This document shows, one piece after another, positions 15,834-23,547 of a stretch of 64,000 nucleotides of DNA. Numbering within the stretch: the first letter of the stretch is position 1; every line of letters begins with the position of its first letter. Made by a program: the position numbers and the translations under genes. The stretch comes from Sediminimonas sp. (GTDB lineage Bacteria; Pseudomonadota; Alphaproteobacteria; Rhodobacterales; Rhodobacteraceae). The notes beneath the pieces are model-generated. The model was not told the DNA's origin. It was given only the letters and a program-made list of their open reading frames with translations, and made no database searches. The stretch covers positions 1 to 64,000 of the forward strand of contig NZ_JAGXFK010000036.1 in assembly GCF_024637375.1 (NCBI RefSeq), given 5' to 3'.

Positions 15834-16168
15834 GCGCCACCTCCCAGGGCGGTGCGCACCACCCGGTTGACGCCGGCGACATCGCCCTCGACCACCAGGT
15901 CGAAGCGCCCGGCCTCGGCGCGCTCCACCTGGACGCGGCGCGCCCGGAAGCGCGGCTCCCACTCGGCGAGTGCCTCGGCGGTGGCAAGGAAGATATCGAC
16001 GACCGTTTCGCCGTTCATCGGCTGGTCGACGATCTCCGCCAGCCGCGATCCGTAATCGCGCCGCATGACGCGGCTGCCCACCGGCGTCATCAGGATATCG
16101 CCGATCGACTGCTCCAGGTGCTCAATGTCACCGATCCGGCGAAGGGATGTGGTCGCGAGCCCGGCCAT
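15830..16168 (-). CDS. Baseplate assembly protein W (gp25/lysozyme-like)
   Basis: This 112-residue protein of P2 gpW/T4 gp25 type contains the conserved EHLEQSIGDILMTPVGSRVM followed by RRDYGSRL, the wedge-core signature. The ATG at 16168 overlaps the gpV stop; a GTG three bases upstream is an alternative start. Small baseplate proteins V, W, J and I follow in P2 order. Confidence 0.9.
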   Translation of the reverse strand: MAGLATTSLRRIGDIEHLEQSIGDILMTPVGSRVMRRDYGSRLAEIVDQPMNGETVVDIFLATAEALAEWEPRFRARRVQVERAEAGRFDLVVEGDVAGVNRVVRTALGGGA

Positions 16169-16617
16169 CACTGCGGCTTCCCTGTGACCGAGCCGACGCT
16201 CTCGGGGTGGGTGTGATTGACCAGGCTGATGCCGTTGGCGATCACGTCCTGGGTGACCGTGACGGTGCCGTCGATCTTGATGTCGCCGATGATCGACAGG
16301 ATCGAGCCGCCAAGATCGATGGTCGGGGTGGCCGCGTCGGGTGCCACCGCGCCCCCGTCAACGGGGATTGAAGGGCCGATGAAAGCCCGCTCCATGTCGC
16401 CGCGCGGGGCATAGACCACGACCTGTTCGCCGGGCGAGGGCATCCACTGGAACCGGACGGTCCCCGAGCGCAGCTGCGTGACGGGCAGCGGCTGGGTGTC
16501 GAGCCCGCCGATGCGCACACGCGCGCGGTTGGTGCCGGTCTCGATCGCGGTGACCGCGCCGACCTGGACGATGTTGGTGGCCCGGCGATCGGCCTCGGCG
16601 TGCTGGAACCCGGCCAT
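16168..16617 (-). CDS. Baseplate assembly protein V (spike-like)
   Basis: This 149-residue protein opens with NIVQVGAVTAIE and has the OB-fold plus beta-helix layout of P2 gpV, the membrane-piercing spike. The C-terminus contains LVNHTHPE, the His-rich metal-binding tip motif of such spikes. It starts at ATG 16617, overlapping the preceding stop. Longer upstream frames are not homologous. Confidence 0.88.
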   Translation of the reverse strand: MAGFQHAEADRRATNIVQVGAVTAIETGTNRARVRIGGLDTQPLPVTQLRSGTVRFQWMPSPGEQVVVYAPRGDMERAFIGPSIPVDGGAVAPDAATPTIDLGGSILSIIGDIKIDGTVTVTQDVIANGISLVNHTHPESVGSVTGKPQ

Positions 16618-17174
16618 CAGTTCGCCCCTCCGATCTCGGTGTAGTCGCCCTCGTGTCCGGCCCCGACCTCCGGCGCCTGGCCGAGATAGAGCTCGATCGC
16701 CAGCGGCTCGGGCGTCGTGTAGCCCTGCACCACGGCCGGCTGCGACCAGGTGACCGCCCAGAGGCTCGTCGCCGCGTCGCGCGTCTCCGGGGTGACAAGC
16801 GATTGCAGGCGCACGGCCCGGGCCTGCCCAAGTGCGCTCTCGCCCCAGTTGTTGTCGGGGATCATGCTCAGCAGCACCTGCCCGATATTGGCCGCCGCCG
16901 CATCGCGGGGCAGGCCGAGCCGGTCCTTGGTGATGACGAAGGCGGCCATGTCGAGCAGGAAGCCGTGATGCGGCCCGGTCCAGTCCTGCTCCTGGCGCGC
17001 GCCGAGATGGGCGACCAGGACGGCCGGATGGCGGATCGACTGCTTGCGCAGCTCGCCCACGGAAAACCGCCCCGCGATGCCGCGGCACTCGGCGAGATCG
17101 GGGATCCGCGTGGCCACCTGCGTGGCGACCACATCGGGCAGCGTGGCGAGGAGATCGTCGCGCACTTCGCTCAT
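16617..17174 (-). CDS. Phage tail protein, Mu gp37-like
   Basis: This 185-residue protein resembles the Mu gp37/DUF1834 type found between gp36 and the tail genes. It may act at the tail terminus. Evidence is position (after gpG, before gpV), length, and a soluble alpha/beta profile (FLLDMAAFVITKDRLGLP). Overlaps at both ends (ATGA) tie it to its neighbours. The family call is moderate. Confidence 0.6.
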   Translation of the reverse strand: MSEVRDDLLATLPDVVATQVATRIPDLAECRGIAGRFSVGELRKQSIRHPAVLVAHLGARQEQDWTGPHHGFLLDMAAFVITKDRLGLPRDAAAANIGQVLLSMIPDNNWGESALGQARAVRLQSLVTPETRDAATSLWAVTWSQPAVVQGYTTPEPLAIELYLGQAPEVGAGHEGDYTEIGGAN

Positions 17175-17650
17175 TGCAGCAGCCCCCCCAGCCGATCGGA
17201 GACGAAGGTCTCGATCTCCTGGCGATCATCGTCCGACAGCCCCAGATAGGGGCGCGCCGGAATATCGCCGAAGGGGATGGGACTGCCGCGCGATGTGTTG
17301 CCGAACGCGCCCTGGGCTGCGCCGAACTGGTGCACCGCGGCGTAGACCATGTTGCTGCCGACCTCGACTTCGGTCGGGGTGGCGTAGCGCTGGATGCTTT
17401 CCAGCAGGCCCGGGTTGCCCGAGGCCACGAGTAGCGAGTGCTGGGCGCGCCGGGTGGCGGCGTAGCCTGCCGACCAGTCGGCCCAGGGCGTGCCGTCCGG
17501 CGCGGTCTTCTCGTCGGCGACGCGCACCTTCGTGCTGTCCTCGACGATCGCGCCGACCTCGTCGAGGATCTGCGCGGCGTCGAAGCCCGCCAGGCGTTGC
17601 AGCCCGTCGAGCGCGGCCTCCATGCCTTCGGTGGTCAGGGTGACAGCCAT
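17171..17650 (-). CDS. Phage virion morphogenesis protein (Mu gpG / P2 gpS type)
   Basis: This 159-residue protein carries the family pattern DGTPWADWSAGYAATRR and VYAAVHQFGA, with the C-terminal IPARPYLGLS. Mu gpG and P2 gpS act in tail completion and head-tail joining. Start and stop overlap the flanking genes by 4 bp and 1 bp. Confidence 0.9.
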   Translation of the reverse strand: MAVTLTTEGMEAALDGLQRLAGFDAAQILDEVGAIVEDSTKVRVADEKTAPDGTPWADWSAGYAATRRAQHSLLVASGNPGLLESIQRYATPTEVEVGSNMVYAAVHQFGAAQGAFGNTSRGSPIPFGDIPARPYLGLSDDDRQEIETFVSDRLGGLLQ

Positions 17651-18090
17651 CAGAAGTCCCGCATCTTGTCGCGCGAGAACAGCCGCTCGGGGCCGTGGCG
17701 CACGACGGGCGTGGGCCCGTCGCCCTCGCCATCGCCGTCGGGGTCGGCCTCGAGCGAAGGCATGTGCAGCGCGGCCCGGCCATCGGCGATCCGCTTGAGG
17801 TGGTCGCGGCCGTCTTCGTAGCGCCGGCGATGTTCATCCGAGAGCACGTCGCGCGAAAGCGCCAGCCGGTAGAGCGCGAAGTCGACAGCGATCTGGCGCA
17901 GGATGCCCGGCACCTCGGGAAGCGGCAGGCGGTAGCGCACGGCGAGGTAGCTGTCGATCTCGTCGCTGGCCTGCTCGAGCGCCCGGGCCACCGCGTCAGT
18001 CTCGACCGTGCCGTCGCCGTCGCGATCGGCCACGTAGAGCGCGTCGGCGCTGTAGAGGTCGGTGATGTCGCTCTGCGTGGCATAGGCCAT
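17650..18090 (-). CDS. DUF1320 protein (Mu gp36-like)
   Basis: This 146-residue protein starts MAYATQSDITDLYSADALY, the standard opening of Mu gp36/DUF1320 head-tail connector proteins. The middle segment EIDSYLAVRYRLPLPEVPGIL is also typical. It follows the major head and gp35-type genes as in Mu. Its upstream 108 bp hold a hairpin and a G/C homopolymer, so it may be separately controlled. Confidence 0.9.
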   Translation of the reverse strand: MAYATQSDITDLYSADALYVADRDGDGTVETDAVARALEQASDEIDSYLAVRYRLPLPEVPGILRQIAVDFALYRLALSRDVLSDEHRRRYEDGRDHLKRIADGRAALHMPSLEADPDGDGEGDGPTPVVRHGPERLFSRDKMRDF

Positions 18091-18198
18091 GTGTGAAACC
18101 TCTTCAAAACGGGCCTTTTAAGGTCCTGCCCAGGACCCGCCTTTCACTGCGGGGGGGGGGGTCGGCGACGCCCCCCCTCTCGGGTATTTCCTCGGCCG
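18091..18198. other. Intergenic region with hairpin and an 11-base G/C tract
   Basis: On the minus strand GGTCCT-GGGC-AGGACC (18122-18137) forms a 6-bp hairpin about 30 bp before the DUF1320 start. A run of 11 C (minus strand, 18151-18161) faces a run of 7 G across a short GC palindrome and could pair with it. No gene is seen. It breaks an otherwise almost gapless late operon and may control head-to-tail transcription. Confidence 0.55.
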
Positions 18199-18618
18199 TC
18201 AGCCGGTCTCGCCGGGCGGCCGGAAGCCGCTCTGCGCCAGCCGGCGCATCGCTTCGTCGCGGGCCTCGTCGGTGATGAGCGCGTCGTCCATGCCTGGCAG
18301 GGCCGCACGCAGCGCCCGCATGCGCGGCTGGCCGTCCTGGGTGAAGTCCCCGGGCTCGAGCCCCGGGATCACCCGCACGAGCTCGTCGACCGGGCCGGGC
18401 GCCTCGTCCTCGACGAGGGTGTTCTCCTCGGCCTCGGCCACATCCTCGGGCGCCGCCTCGTCCAGCGGCTCGACCTTGACGGCCGGGTCGGCGCGCAGCC
18501 GCGCCCACTCGCGGGCGGTGAAGGCGCCGCGCTCGAACACCGCGCCCTTGTCGGTCAGCCGGACGCCGCAGCGCCAGATGTGCCCCGTGACGCCGGGGGC
18601 CGATACACGCGCCGCCAT
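18199..18618 (-). CDS. Mu gp35-like protein (FluMu-type N-terminal domain), copy 2
   Basis: This 139-residue protein begins MAARVSAPGVTGHIWRCGVR, and its first half matches the small N-terminal domain found in Mu gp35/FluMu proteins. The second half is acidic, with a C-terminal segment (DFTQDGQPRMRALRAALPGM) that is also present in the next gene upstream. I chose ATG 18618 with GGAGGG nine bases before; a GTG at 18624 is the alternative. Confidence 0.7.
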   Translation of the reverse strand: MAARVSAPGVTGHIWRCGVRLTDKGAVFERGAFTAREWARLRADPAVKVEPLDEAAPEDVAEAEENTLVEDEAPGPVDELVRVIPGLEPGDFTQDGQPRMRALRAALPGMDDALITDEARDEAMRRLAQSGFRPPGETG

Positions 18619-18620
18619 GA

Positions 18621-18992
18621 TCACGCTCCCTCCGGCGGCTCGAAGCCCTCGGCCTGCATGGCCTGGAAGACCTCGTCGCGGATCGCGGCGGTGATCAGAA
18701 CATCGTCCGCAAGGACGTCACGCAGCGCGGCGACCTTCGGCTTTCCGTCCTGCTGGTAGGCGGACGCGTCGAGGTCGGCGATGGCCTCCGCGATCGCGGC
18801 GCGCGCCTCCGCGTCCGCCCCCGGCGTGTCGTCCGGGGCCGGCGCGATCTTCAGGGAGGGCTCGGCGTGCAGCCGGGCCCATTGCGCCTCCGAAAAGGCG
18901 TTCGCGGCAACGCGGCGTCCCTCGCGCGGAAAGAAGGTCCCGCAGCGAAAGAAGCCGTCCGGCCGGGTGGAGCTGATCAGGTACATGCTCAT
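18621..18992 (-). CDS. Mu gp35-like protein (FluMu-type N-terminal domain), copy 1
   Basis: This 123-residue protein starts MSMYLISSTRPDGFFRCGTF. It shares layout with the following gene: an N-terminal F.RCG motif, an acidic middle, and a C-terminal segment YQQDGKPKVAALRDVLADDV resembling DFTQDGQPRMRALRAALPGM. The two appear to be diverged tandem duplicates. It follows the major head gene, the position of Mu gp35. Confidence 0.7.
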   Translation of the reverse strand: MSMYLISSTRPDGFFRCGTFFPREGRRVAANAFSEAQWARLHAEPSLKIAPAPDDTPGADAEARAAIAEAIADLDASAYQQDGKPKVAALRDVLADDVLITAAIRDEVFQAMQAEGFEPPEGA

Positions 18993-19003
18993 CGGCTATC
19001 CCC

Positions 19004-19930
19004 TTATGCTGCCAGCCAGGGGATGACCTTGACATCGACGGCCTTGTAGTTGGGGTTCGAGGCCCCGCCGTCGCCGAGCATCACCTCGACGGTCTTGTTC
19101 GCGGCCGAGCGCAGCGCGGGCGGCACGACCAGCAGGTTCGGCATGATGCCCAGCGGACGCCCGCCATCGGCGGTGAACTCCATCATCGCCTGCATTGCGG
19201 CGTCGAGGTTGTCGGAGTTCAGCGGCTGCCGCGAGGCATAGGCGCACTGCCAGAAGCCGTAGCCCACGTTGTGCCGCGCATAAACGCCGTACTGGAACTG
19301 GTTCGAGGTGAAGACCGCGTCCGAGGTGCGCGGGTCGGTCTTGGCCTCGAACTCGGGCCGCTTGCGCTCCTGGAAGATGAACGGCTTGAGCGGGCGCGAG
19401 GTGTCCAGCAAATACCAGGTGGTTCCGGGGCTGGTGCCCGGAACATCGTAATTCGAGACCGTCGCCGCGGTGCCCGTGCCGTCGTGGTTCGGGTAAACCG
19501 GGTGGTCGGTGTCGAAGAAGTACTGCCCGTCGTAGCACTCGTTGGCGTTGCCGTTCTTGATCAGCTCGGCGATCAGGATGTCGGGGTGGCGCGCCGCGGA
19601 TTGCCCCATGGACTGGACCATCGGCGTGTAGATGCCGAGATTGTCGTCCTCGATCTGCGGGCGCTTCACGCCGACCGTGCTCTCCCATTCCTTGTTGAGG
19701 ACCTGGTAGCCGCTTTCCTTCATGTCCTTGATGACACGATCGCCGACCCACTCGCGCAGATCCGGGAAGTCCCCGAGCCAGCCATAGGTCTCGGAAGCGG
19801 TGGTGGACGGCACGATCGTCGCGACGTCGGTGTAGAAGGTCGTTGCCTTCATCGAGGCGTAGGCGTCCTCGAAGGTCTTCTTGAAGCCCGTGCGCAGGGC
19901 CTCCAGAAGCGATGCGGTGATGATGGCCAT
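19004..19930 (-). CDS. Mu gpT-like major head protein
   Basis: This 308-residue capsid subunit starts MAIITASLLEALRTGFKKTF and contains GVKRPQIEDDNLGIYTPMVQ, both typical of the Mu gpT major head family. It is preceded by GAGGAGC and follows the protease/scaffold gene by 3 bp, exactly the I/Z-T order of Mu. Length matches Mu gpT (about 305). Confidence 0.93.
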   Translation of the reverse strand: MAIITASLLEALRTGFKKTFEDAYASMKATTFYTDVATIVPSTTASETYGWLGDFPDLREWVGDRVIKDMKESGYQVLNKEWESTVGVKRPQIEDDNLGIYTPMVQSMGQSAARHPDILIAELIKNGNANECYDGQYFFDTDHPVYPNHDGTGTAATVSNYDVPGTSPGTTWYLLDTSRPLKPFIFQERKRPEFEAKTDPRTSDAVFTSNQFQYGVYARHNVGYGFWQCAYASRQPLNSDNLDAAMQAMMEFTADGGRPLGIMPNLLVVPPALRSAANKTVEVMLGDGGASNPNYKAVDVKVIPWLAA

Positions 19931-19933
19931 CGG

Positions 19934-20425
19934 TTACTGCTCCTCGCTTGCCTTCGCCTCGGCGAAGGTTTTCTGATCGATCCCCAGCTGGCGGCAGATG
20001 GCGATCTCTTCCTGGGTGAGTGTTCCGGCCTTGGTGCCCGGCGTCTTGTCGTCCAGGCCCGAGTTGCGCGCGATCACGGGCGCGGCCTCGATCATCTTCT
20101 CGAAGCGCTCCAGTCCGCCCTCGGCTTTGCAGGCCGCGAGGTGGAAGTCGCGGCTGGAGGGGGCGATCTTGCCGACCTCGATCGCCGCGTCGACTGCGGC
20201 GTTGATGGCCTCGTCGGTCCGCTCGGCTTCCACTTGCTCGAGCTCGCGGACGCGGTTCATGGCCAGGTCGTAGTCGCCCTTGGGCACGAACTTCTCGGGG
20301 TCCGGCGACTGCGCCCGGTTCAGCGCGGTCGTCTCGCGCTCCTTCAGCGCGTTGATCGCAACCACCGCATCGGCAGTCGTCGCGTCGGAATTGAGGCCCA
20401 GGGCCTCCAGGACAGCCTTGTCCAT
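19934..20425 (-). CDS. Nested scaffold protein (Mu gpZ-like), internal start in the protease gene
   Basis: An in-frame ATG at 20425 begins MDKAVLEALGLNSDATTADA and is preceded by GAGGAGA five bases upstream, an excellent ribosome-binding site. The 163-residue product is the helical C-terminal half of the protease polypeptide. In Mu the scaffold Z is made from an internal start within gene I in this way. The sequence strongly supports the start; expression is inferred. Confidence 0.78.
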   Translation of the reverse strand: MDKAVLEALGLNSDATTADAVVAINALKERETTALNRAQSPDPEKFVPKGDYDLAMNRVRELEQVEAERTDEAINAAVDAAIEVGKIAPSSRDFHLAACKAEGGLERFEKMIEAAPVIARNSGLDDKTPGTKAGTLTQEEIAICRQLGIDQKTFAEAKASEEQ

Positions 20426-20902
20426 TGTCGTCTCCTCTTCTTCGCGCACGCTGTTGAGTGCGGCAAGCTGCAAGTTCGGGCTGTTGGTGAGTGCGGCCGA
20501 GACCATCTTCACGATCTCGCCCGCGGGCTTGGTGAATGCGAAGACGGGGCTGATGTAGCGATACCCGCGCGAGCTCAGCAGCGCGGCGCCGTCTTCCGTC
20601 CAGGTGACGCGCCCCCAGAGCGCGCCGTCGCGTGCCTCCATGTCGGAGATCCAGCCGACGGCTGGCGCGGGTTCGCCCTTCGCGCCCTTGATCTGGGTGG
20701 CGTGCTCGATATCGACGGGCAGCTCCGCGCCGTGCCGCTGGAAGGCCGCGACGACCTCCTCGGGACTGGGCAGCGTCCAGCGCCGACCGTCGCGCCCCTG
20801 GATATCGGGGCCGGCCGGCGTGAGCTGTATCCACTCCGGGGCCGCGGCCCCTTCGAGGTTCAGCGCCACCGCCTGAATTTGTGTGTAATGCGTCCTTGCC
20901 AT
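19934..20902 (-). CDS. Mu gpI-like head maturation protease
   Basis: This 322-residue protein has an N-terminal protease domain (residues about 1-155) with VDIEHATQIKG and ISPVFAFTK motifs of the Mu I family, which cleaves scaffold and head proteins. The C-terminal half is a helical scaffold. I chose ATG 20902; a GTG at 20920 is possible. An internal start gives the scaffold protein alone (next entry). Major head gene follows. Confidence 0.88.
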   Translation of the reverse strand: MARTHYTQIQAVALNLEGAAAPEWIQLTPAGPDIQGRDGRRWTLPSPEEVVAAFQRHGAELPVDIEHATQIKGAKGEPAPAVGWISDMEARDGALWGRVTWTEDGAALLSSRGYRYISPVFAFTKPAGEIVKMVSAALTNSPNLQLAALNSVREEEETTMDKAVLEALGLNSDATTADAVVAINALKERETTALNRAQSPDPEKFVPKGDYDLAMNRVRELEQVEAERTDEAINAAVDAAIEVGKIAPSSRDFHLAACKAEGGLERFEKMIEAAPVIARNSGLDDKTPGTKAGTLTQEEIAICRQLGIDQKTFAEAKASEEQ

Positions 20903-21114
20903 GCGGCCACATTCGCGCACGGAGCGGGGCGTATCAGCCTTGAAGGAATTCAGGGGCAGGAAATCGTGCCGGGGCCGGTTGCGTCAGAGCCGCTCAGCGC
21001 GCCGAGGAGCGCGGCCTTTCTCCTGAGGGTAGATGCTCCGGGAAAACCCGGCAAGGGTATTAAATGGGTATTTAACGGCGCGCTGCGGCGGTGCTGGGCG
21101 CCCCGGCCGCCAGA
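20903..21114. promoter_or_regulatory. Intergenic region with AT-rich direct repeats upstream of the head operon
   Basis: No gene is seen. On the minus strand TTAAATACCC is followed at once by ATTTAATACCC (about 21056-21077), then a hairpin CCGGG-TTTT-CCCGG (21038-21051). This AT-rich patch is unusual for the element and could hold a promoter or activator site for the I/Z-T genes, or a transcript-processing site after gpF. Confidence 0.45.
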
Positions 21115-22014
21115 TCACTCCGCCCCGCCCCCGAAAATCCGCCTCAGGGCGTCCAGAAACGGCAGGTCGTCGCGCCACTCCGGATGCTGGCGCGCGCGCT
21201 CGGCCATCCAGCCGCCGCGCAGGTCGCGCTCGGCCACGCGGGCCACCTCCGGAGGGGCGCCGCGCAGGCGGCCATCCAGGAAGTCGATCGCCGCGCGCAC
21301 CCGCTGGGCGCCGGGGTTGCGCTCCCAGCCCGGATCGATGCCGCGGGGCACATCGCGCACCTCGCCGGTGCGGCGATTGACCACCCGGCGCACCGGCACC
21401 TCGGGGCTTTCACTGACGCCCAGGCGCTCACCCTCCTCGCGGCTGACCTGGCGGACCCAGCATTTGCAGTTCCAGCCGTTGGGCGGCATCCAGCGATCCC
21501 AGAACGGATCGTCCACCGGCAGGACGAGCCCGGCCTTGGCCGCGTGCTCGGGCCGGTGGCGCTCGCTGGGGCCGAGCCGGTAGACCAGGTAGGGCCGCGT
21601 CTGCTTGGTGCGCTCGATGCGATCCCACTGCCCGGCGGCGCGAGCCGCGCGCAGGTTGGCGCGGTAGATCGTGCGCAGCCGGCGCGGCGAGCCGAGCTGG
21701 ACGGTCTCGGTCAGGCCGGTGGCGGGATCAACCATCTCCCGGCGCCCCCACCAGCCATGTTTCTCCAGGCGCGGGCGCAGGGTGCGCTGGAACTCCTCGA
21801 AGGGCACGCCCTCGTCGATCGCGCGCTGCACCTCCTCGCGGATATCCGAGAGCACGTCGACCTGCATCGCCTTGGCCACGGTGAAGGACACGGCGTGTTC
21901 TTCCGGCTCTACGTCGCGCCAGGAGAAGGCCGGCTTCCACCCCTTGTTGGCGAGATAGCGCGATGCCTCGGGGGGCGGCCCCGACCTGAAGCTGTAGCCC
22001 GGCCGGTCAGTCAT
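21115..22014 (-). CDS. Mu gpF-like head morphogenesis protein
   Basis: This 299-residue minor head protein of the MuF family carries RTIYRANLRAARAAGQWDRI and the DPFWDRWMPPNGWNCKCWV motif with paired Cys residues, typical of the family. It is needed for head assembly and DNA ejection. The start overlaps the portal stop by 8 bp, as in Mu (gp29-gp30). Confidence 0.92.
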   Translation of the reverse strand: MTDRPGYSFRSGPPPEASRYLANKGWKPAFSWRDVEPEEHAVSFTVAKAMQVDVLSDIREEVQRAIDEGVPFEEFQRTLRPRLEKHGWWGRREMVDPATGLTETVQLGSPRRLRTIYRANLRAARAAGQWDRIERTKQTRPYLVYRLGPSERHRPEHAAKAGLVLPVDDPFWDRWMPPNGWNCKCWVRQVSREEGERLGVSESPEVPVRRVVNRRTGEVRDVPRGIDPGWERNPGAQRVRAAIDFLDGRLRGAPPEVARVAERDLRGGWMAERARQHPEWRDDLPFLDALRRIFGGGAE

Positions 22015-23539
22015 CGGTCACGTCACCCTGGGCGCGCGCCTTGAACATGCCCTTCACGAGGGTGTCGATGATGCGGCTCGCGGGCAGGCCGTCGAGCCCG
22101 GCCAGCCGCTCCATCACGTCTTCGTAGCTGCCGGCGCCGTCGATGATCTCCTCGATCGGATCGAGGGTTTCGCCCATCACCTCCTGCCAGTCCTCCAACA
22201 TCTCTGCCTCGAGCTCGTCGAGCTCGTCCGTCGGCCCGGGCGCTTCGCGGTTCATCGCGGTGCCGGAGCCGGGCCGCTTGGGCTCGGGCGGGCCGCCCAC
22301 CACGTCGTCGCCGGGCTCGGGGTCGGAGAAGCCCAGGCGCTGGCGCACTTCGGACTGGTTGAACCGCACGCCCGCGACGGCCAGCCGGGTGACGTTGCGG
22401 ATGATCATGTCCGTATCTTCGGGCTCGGCGATCGGGATGGTGATGCGCGGGTACTGCTTCGGCACACCGAAGTTCAGATCGACGTAAGGCTTGACCAGGT
22501 CGCGGTTGAGCGTGCCGGCCACGGCGCGCGCATCGGCCGAGGCGATGTCGTGGCGCACGTTGTCGTGCACTTCCGCCTGGGCGCGCGACGAGCCGTTGTC
22601 GGACGTCATGGTCTGGCCCAGAACCGCCTTCGAGGTCTGCTCGTCGACATAGCGCGCGAGGCTCTCAAATATCCGGTCGCCGTTGACAGAGCCGGTCTCC
22701 TGGAACTCGATCTCCATACCCCGGGGCAGGACGGCCGCCGCGTCGGTGCCGATATTGGCGACGGCCGAGAACAGCTTCTCGATGTCCTGCGCCGAGTGCT
22801 CGCCGCCGTAGCGGCCGAGGCGCAGCGGCAGGCCGTAGGTCTCGATGAAGGCGACCCAGTCCTTGAGCGTGTACGCCTTGCACATCCAGCCGAAGGCCAC
22901 GAGCCGGGCAAGCCCGCCGCGCGCGGGCAGCCCCGACTTCAGCCGGGTGCGGTGCTCGATCCACTTGAACGGCTCCAGCGGAATGCCCTCGGCCGGATCC
23001 TGCTCGTCGATGAGCCGCAGCTCGCGCCCGGTGGCGCGATCGAACCGGAAATACCGTTGGTCGCGATGGATATAGGCGCGCGGTGTCCAGCGCTGCGCGC
23101 CGCGCTTCCAGTCAATCTCGATTGCGGAGAACCCCTTGCCGAGCGCGTCGAGCATGTCCTCAATCAGGTCGGGGAAGGCATCGCTCATGGCGATGGTCTC
23201 GCGCACGTCCTCGGCGATCTCCTGGTCGCGCGGATCCTCGGAGGCGGGCTCGACGACGGGCTCCACGCCGGAGACCGCGCGCTTGCGCACGCCCAGCACC
23301 GAGGCGTAGTGCGGGTCGCGCTCCTCCATTTCCTCGGCCAGCACCAGGTAGTCGTGGGTGTTGCCGTCGTCGCAGGCGCGCAGGATCGCGGCGAGCCGCT
23401 GGGGTGTCAGCCCCGGCGCCACGCTGGGGCCGAACGCCTGGCGCACGCCGGTCAGGCCGGGCTCGGCCTGCATCTTCGTCAGCTCGGCACGGCGCACCGG
23501 GCGGCCGTAAGGGTCGAGAAGTGTTGGGGTTCGGGCCAT
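22007..23539 (-). CDS. Mu gp29-like portal protein (DUF935)
   Basis: This 510-residue portal vertex subunit has LRACDDGNTHDYLVLAEEM and the KALVAFGWMCKAYTLKDWVAF-like region of the DUF935 family. Length agrees with Mu gp29 (about 512). It has a GGAGAG ribosome-binding site and follows the methyltransferase gene by 8 bp. Confidence 0.93.
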   Translation of the reverse strand: MARTPTLLDPYGRPVRRAELTKMQAEPGLTGVRQAFGPSVAPGLTPQRLAAILRACDDGNTHDYLVLAEEMEERDPHYASVLGVRKRAVSGVEPVVEPASEDPRDQEIAEDVRETIAMSDAFPDLIEDMLDALGKGFSAIEIDWKRGAQRWTPRAYIHRDQRYFRFDRATGRELRLIDEQDPAEGIPLEPFKWIEHRTRLKSGLPARGGLARLVAFGWMCKAYTLKDWVAFIETYGLPLRLGRYGGEHSAQDIEKLFSAVANIGTDAAAVLPRGMEIEFQETGSVNGDRIFESLARYVDEQTSKAVLGQTMTSDNGSSRAQAEVHDNVRHDIASADARAVAGTLNRDLVKPYVDLNFGVPKQYPRITIPIAEPEDTDMIIRNVTRLAVAGVRFNQSEVRQRLGFSDPEPGDDVVGGPPEPKRPGSGTAMNREAPGPTDELDELEAEMLEDWQEVMGETLDPIEEIIDGAGSYEDVMERLAGLDGLPASRIIDTLVKGMFKARAQGDVTDD

Positions 23540-23547
23540 GGTCTCTC

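Noticed and set aside
18996..20912. A 638-codon minus-strand frame overlapping head genes
   Set aside because: It is a shifted frame of gpT and the protease, Arg/Gly-rich without domains. The real frames have good ribosome-binding sites.
19271..21583. A plus-strand open frame of 770 codons
   Set aside because: It is antisense to gpT, the protease and gpF, and has no recognisable family text.
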